Source of the DNA: Prunella strophiata
Taxonomy: Eukaryota; Chordata; Aves; Passeriformes; Prunellidae
Length of the DNA stretch: 64,000 nt
NCBI GenBank assembly: GCA_036583965.1
Contig: JAZBQD010000013.1
Span: 7,825,763 to 7,889,762 of the forward strand
Direction of reading: 5' to 3'
The stretch's first letter is position 1; each line of letters begins with the position of its first letter. Below are positions 59,527-64,000 of this stretch, in pieces. Below the pieces are notes generated by a model, which worked only from the letters and a program-made list of their open reading frames with translations, was not told where the DNA came from and searched no databases. The position numbers were made by a program, and so were the translations under genes.

Positions 59527-61272
59527 TTAAAAAAAAATCTCCCTAATTCCTGTTTGTTTTTCATGCACCTTTATCCTCTAGAAGTAACAGGGAAAACCAG
59601 AAAATACTGTGTTTTGAATGGACACTTTGTTTCAATGTGAAAGAGGCAGCTCCAGCAGTTTTCTGGATCCCTGATGTGTTTTTGAATGGCATCCAAAGTT
59701 TGGATCAGGATAGACAGGAAGCCAGATGGGGACATTTCTGTATTTTCTGAGTCAAATTGCTTCCCATGCTGTAAGGAGTTTTAGTCTCTGGAGAACCCAG
59801 CTGTGATGGAGTCTGAGCTTTTAATTCCTGTGATGCTGACAGATCTACCAGACACTGTGATGAAGACATGCTCTTGCCTGGAGGAGCAGGCAGTGCTATC
59901 CTGTGTGCTTGAAGGGGAGTTCAGTCCTGGAAAATTTGTGTGAAGACAAATGTGTGGTCCAGCAGGAGTGAAGGGTTTGGTGCCATGTGCAGAAAGATGT
60001 ATGTTTTCATGCATATGGTGATTATTTGAGGCAATCACTGGCTTAGTGCTTAGCTTTCCTTGGGGACTATTTTTTCATGATATCTGGTATTTTCCAAAGG
60101 CCTGTGTGCTTAGACAGAGGAGCTGGAAGTCAGCCACGGTGATCAAAATGAAATGGAAAAAGATGCAGGGTTTTCAGATTTGTTTTTTCAGGATATTTAT
60201 TTAAGCATAGCAGCTCCACAGAGGTCATCACTGGTGTGCACAGAGGCATTTTAGCAGGGAAGCATTCTACCAGCATGGCTGTGCTTTATTGCTGGTGGGA
60301 TTATTATTAGATTAGGAGGGAGATTGCAGCTGAGGGAGGGGGAGTTTGGTGGGATCTGGAATTTGGATAGATCTGAAGGGGACAACTCATTGCTTGAATT
60401 GCTGCTGGTAATGAAATTGCTCTTGACAAGTCAGAGGGAGCTGCTGGCCTCCCTGTGTGCTGAGGTATCTGCAGTGCTCAGATTGCTCTTGGAGGAAGAT
60501 GAGGAAAATCCAAAAGGCTTCATTGTTTTTGCAGAGGCTGCAGGTGGGTTTTTCTCAAGCAGCAATGTGCAGAGAGGATGCTCCTAACAGCAATGCTGGG
60601 GGCATTCAGCACTCCACTGGCAAATCCTGTCAGCCAAAAGGAAGATGAAATTCATTGAAAACACTACAGAGAGTGAGGATTTGGTGCATTTCATGCCTGT
60701 CCTTTGCATTTCCATGGTGGGTGGCTTGCTGCCAGCTCTGCTCCCACAGCCCTGCTCCCAGCAGGTCCTGGCTCCCCTGGGCCAGCCCAGCAGGGGCAGT
60801 TCCCCATGGCTCTGGCTTGTGGGCTGTGGAGAGCAGAGCTGCACTGGGGCAGTGCCCAGCTGGGGCTGCTGTGGGTGAGAGGAACAGCCCAAGGCTCTCC
60901 CTCCTTCAGGTGCTGAGGGTTCTGGCACAAATCTTCACAATTCAGAGGTCTAGAAGCACCAATTCAGTGAAAACTTTGCAGAGCTTTGGAACATCACCTC
61001 CTGCTCCCTGAGTGTGATTTGGGGGGGATGTTGAGCTCTCAGGGCAGGGTGGATCCTCAGGGAAACACTGCCCCATCCCTGAGCAGTGCTGCAGCTGTGG
61101 GCAGCAGATTTCCTGGTGCTTTCTTGGAGGCAGAGCCAGGCAGAGCTCTGGGTGACCTGCTCCAGCCCAAGAGACAGGATTTGCCATTCACCTTCCAGGC
61201 AGAGAAAGAAGCTGAAGGGTTGAGTCCAACAACTTGCAAAATATTCTATCTCTTGCTAACAGATTCTCATGC

Positions 61273-61287
61273 AAAAAAAAAAAAAAA
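61273..61287. repeat. Poly-A run
   Basis: Fifteen consecutive A followed by GAGAGA. Simple repeat. Confidence 0.9.
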
Positions 61288-62870
61288 GAGAGATTTTAAT
61301 TACTGCCCCCTGTTTCCATAAAGGCCCCTTACAAGCAGCTAACTCCTTTCCAATGGAAAGCATTGCAGTGTGAATTTTTTTTCCCTTCTCTTTTTTCCCC
61401 CCCTAACCTACTTTAACTAATTTTCAGGATGCTGGCAATTGACATGCATTATTTATACTGCTGCAAACCTTGTATTTGGGATGAGAAATCCTACTGTCAG
61501 GCTTCCTGCTTCTAATAAGCATTCCTTTCACTGCATTATCTCCTCTCACAGCCCAGGGCTGCTCTTGCCAGGGACCCAGCTGGTGTTACTCGCTGGCTTT
61601 GTGGCGTGGGGAGCCTGCCTGGTGCAGCAGATCTGCTGCTCCTGTGCTGCTCATCAGCACAGAGACAAGGCTCCTGCTCCAGCAGAGGGAGGGGGTGAGG
61701 CAGAGGCAGGAACCACCCTGGGGTTGAGTGACACAAGTCCTGATTTCCCGTGAGCCTGCTGTCTCTTGTTGCGACTCGAACCTGTGCAATCTGAATTTAA
61801 AATGCTTCCACCTTCCTCCCCTGCCACCCAGTCTGGATGAAAACAGAAGGTGAAACAGGAGGACAGCCAGTGCAGCCCCTGGAACAAAATGCTTTGAGGT
61901 TCTCAAATCTGTCTCTGTCACACTGGATCAGTTGCCAGGGCCTGTGCTGCCACCTCTTTTTGTTCATTTGAAAGATAACTCATTCCTTAACAGCTGAAAT
62001 GGCTTCTGACAAACCTCCCCTTTGAAAATTGTGCTCAAGGACACTGCTCTTCCACTGTTTGCACAGTCAAAATATTCTGGGGAGGATTTTTTCCCCCTCT
62101 CTTTTATCTGAGGCAGCATAATAAAATACCTTAGATAAACAAATTTATTCTTGGAGGGATGTTTATTAGGCACTGGCAATCCCTATGATAAATAATTTCT
62201 CTGGGAGGAGAAAAAAAAACCTAAATAGAAAGTAGGCCAAGGAAATGATGTGAGTGCAAGGGGATAAGGCAGGGGGTGGAGGATGCAGAGGCTCCTGTCA
62301 GCTCTGGGGTCTCAGATGCTCCTGCAGTGCCACCTGCAGGGAAGCCCATGGAGAGGGGCACAGGGGCCTGGGGCAGGAGAAGGGCTCCCTTATTTACATG
62401 TTCATTTCTGAGGATTTGGGAAAAGCAGAGACAGTGTGTGGCACCAAATGCCACCCTGGAAGAGACTTTAGTGTCTCTTTAGGTGTGTGACCACCTGGCA
62501 GAGGGTCACACACAGCTTGGGCTGTGCATCACCTGCTGGGGGAGTGATACAAGAAACCAAGCAAGAACGTGGGAGAATTGCTGATCCTCTAGTGCAGAAA
62601 CCAAAGACAGGTTTCAAGGTGGGATGGGTGGGGGAAAACAGTTCATGTCAGTTTGAGACAGATTTTTTTTGTTTTGTTTTCAGTTTTTTCAGTGAAATTT
62701 AAAACTTTCAGGTCAGCCTGGAATGTTGGTTAGGTCAAAAAATGAAGCAGTCTTATTTTGATATGGGGTTATTTATCTCCTGCTTTTCCTCTTAATTTAG
62801 GTGGCTTTTAGTGTGAGGGAAAAAAACACTTCACACAGAGAAGCCAAGAAGTTTCTTTTTGAAAATTTTA

Positions 62871-62992
62871 TCACAGAATCACAGAATGATCTGAGTTGGA
62901 AGGGACCCACAATGATCACTGAGTCCAACTCTTCTGTGTTCATGACCTTGCCATTATTAGCACCATGCTTTAACCAGCTGAGCTGACTTCAG
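62871..62992 (-). mobile_element. TguSINE1-type SINE (tRNA-Ile head, CR1 tail)
   Basis: Read on the minus strand, the head (62992-62942) gives AGCTCAGCTGGTTAAAGC, then ATGGTGCTAATAATGGCAAGG. This follows tRNA-Ile(AAT): A box TAGCTCAGTTGGTTAGAGC, then anticodon arm GTGGTGCTAATAACGCCAAGG. The tail (62936-62871) gives AGAGTTGGACTCAGTGATC, ATTGTGGGTCCCTTCCAACTC and two ATTCTGTG repeats, a CR1 3' end. This is the architecture of TguSINE1, mobilised by CR1 and from memory confined to passerines. In this copy the stretch that should hold the B box (GGTTCGA) is missing: CAAGGTCATGAA runs almost straight into the tail, so about 25-30 bases are deleted. The copy therefore probably lacks an intact pol III promoter. 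Confidence 0.85.
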
Positions 62993-64000
62993 GGATACAT
63001 TTCATCCTTCCCAAAATGAGGCCTTTAATAGTCATATCCTGAAATGAAGTGTCTTGAACTCTTTTTTAAGATTTCCTTCCTAGGAGCAGCCCCTCACCCT
63101 CTTTGATAACAGCAACAACCACCCCCATAATTCATCTGCCACTCACTTGCATCTCTTTACAGATTGGTTTCTCAGCAATTTTGTGTCAAACCTCTGTTTG
63201 CTTGAATGAATACAACATTTTACTGGTGAAGAAGTGAGTTGCAAAGTGAAATATCCCAGATATTGTGAAGAAGTGTGTGGCAGTCCCCCTGAAACTTGGT
63301 CCTTCATTGTGCCTTCCCACAGCCCCTCTGTCCCCCAAAGCTGCCCACACCAGCTCCTCAGTGAGTTGATGTGCAATGAAAAGCAGCTCTCATGTACCAG
63401 AGCTGCATGGAGATGTGATGCTCTGACTGTGGGAGGAAATTGGGTGAATTATGTCTTCTTTGAGAGGCAACTCTGCTAAATGGTGTTTGCTGCACAGCAG
63501 AGGTCAGCTGTGGCCACAGAACACAGCCATGCTCCAGGGGATGTGAGAGGTGAAGAAATCCCTTTCAGTTTTACTGCTCATGACTGATCTGGAGGTTTCT
63601 GTACAGTCTGTGGTTGGAGAGAGCTCCAGGCAGGAATTTTGGCATAGAGGAGATTGGTTAGATTGATACAGAAGGTGTGAACTCCAGAAAGAAGCATGGC
63701 AGCACTAGGACTCTGTGCATTTTGGGATTTTCAGAGAGGCTGGAGGCATACCAAAATCCCTCTGACTGGTTAAAGCTATGCCCAAGTTTAAAGTACAAAA
63801 GGGAAGTGTCTTTGGCCGGAGGGAAAATCCAAATTTTCCACAGAAGAAGATGAAGTCAGAATGCTTGTTACTGAGCAAAAGAGGAACAGGGACTGACCTC
63901 CTGTGAGCAGATTTCAAATGCAGAGCAGTTTGCTTTATGCAAAGGGGTTTCCTGTGGGTCAGGCTGGCACAGGTCCTCAGTGAAAGTGCAGCAGCAGCTC
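62993..64000. other. Non-coding stretch, nothing recognised
   Basis: Filler to the window end. No exon, RNA or further repeat recognised. Confidence 0.6.

Larger units (their letters stand above)
58873..62870. other. Non-coding stretch, weak CNE-like patches
   Basis: No exon recognised. It has poly-A runs at 59504-59526 and 61273-61287. A patch at 61370-61550 (TTTAACTAATTTTCAGG, GACATGCATTATTTATAC, CTTCTAATAAGCATTCC) and another at 62050-62200 (AAATACCTTAGATAAAC, GATAAATAATTTCTC) look enhancer-like but are weakly supported. Confidence 0.6.

Noticed and set aside
59504..59537. Poly-A tract as a processed pseudogene tail
   Set aside because: No gene-like sequence precedes it on either strand. 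Birds lack active L1-type retroposition.
1..64000. CRISPR arrays, operons, ribosome binding sites, phage or bacterial genes
   Set aside because: Sequence character is vertebrate. No spaced direct repeats other than the minisatellite and no dense coding layout.

Overview
This window looks like non-coding DNA from a bird, most likely a passerine. CpG is scarce, lineage-specific transposons are few, and the only young-looking repeats are avian. One element near the right end (about 62871-62992, minus strand) joins a tRNA-Ile-like head to a CR1 LINE tail. That is the structure of the TguSINE1 family, which from memory is restricted to passerine birds. A second, older CR1 3' end lies at 20862-20936. 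I recognise no protein-coding exon, no RNA gene other than the SINE head, no CpG island or promoter, no CRISPR array and no operon-like structure. The open reading frames are short, overlap on both strands, are rich in Ser/Cys/Pro/Trp/Leu from CAG/CTG/TGG-type words, and match no family I know. I read them as chance ORFs in an intergenic desert or a very large intron.

Layout. 1-9770 is ordinary non-coding DNA with poly-T and purine tracts and one decayed MIR SINE (6781-6875). From 9770 to about 18.4 kb there is a series of AT-rich, low-complexity-free blocks with homeodomain-type TAATTA/TAATCC words and a local excess of CpG (9771-9932, 10390-11260, 12131-12330, 13440-13640, 14890-15430, 17085-17405, 18180-18420). 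These look like conserved non-coding elements (CNEs), that is, candidate developmental enhancers. One contains a close match to the CTCF core (14966-14981). From 18.4 to 40 kb such blocks recur more sparsely among GC-richer, CTG/CAG-biased filler, with further MIR remnants. From 40 to 59 kb there are strong CNE candidates at 40370-40600, 44345-44640, 44860-45130, 48055-48460, 51770-52110, 53690-53920 and 54500-54760, plus a roughly 300-bp minisatellite (50074-50371). A degenerate palindromic repeat cluster at 55310-55560 resembles the ends of pogo/Tigger-type DNA transposons. The rest, to 64000, is mostly filler with poly-A runs, one more MIR and the SINE.

Interpretation. Seven probable MIR fragments in 64 kb, one clear young SINE and many CNE-like blocks suggest an old, deletion-resistant regulatory desert around a developmental gene outside the window. 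I cannot name that gene. The CNE calls rest on composition and motif content read by eye, not on an alignment, so they are candidates. I found no exotic new biological system. The items most worth checking are the 54.5 kb POU/SOX-motif block, the 48.1 kb and 52.0 kb CpG-retaining blocks, the 55.3-55.6 kb transposon-like cluster and the B-box-deleted SINE.
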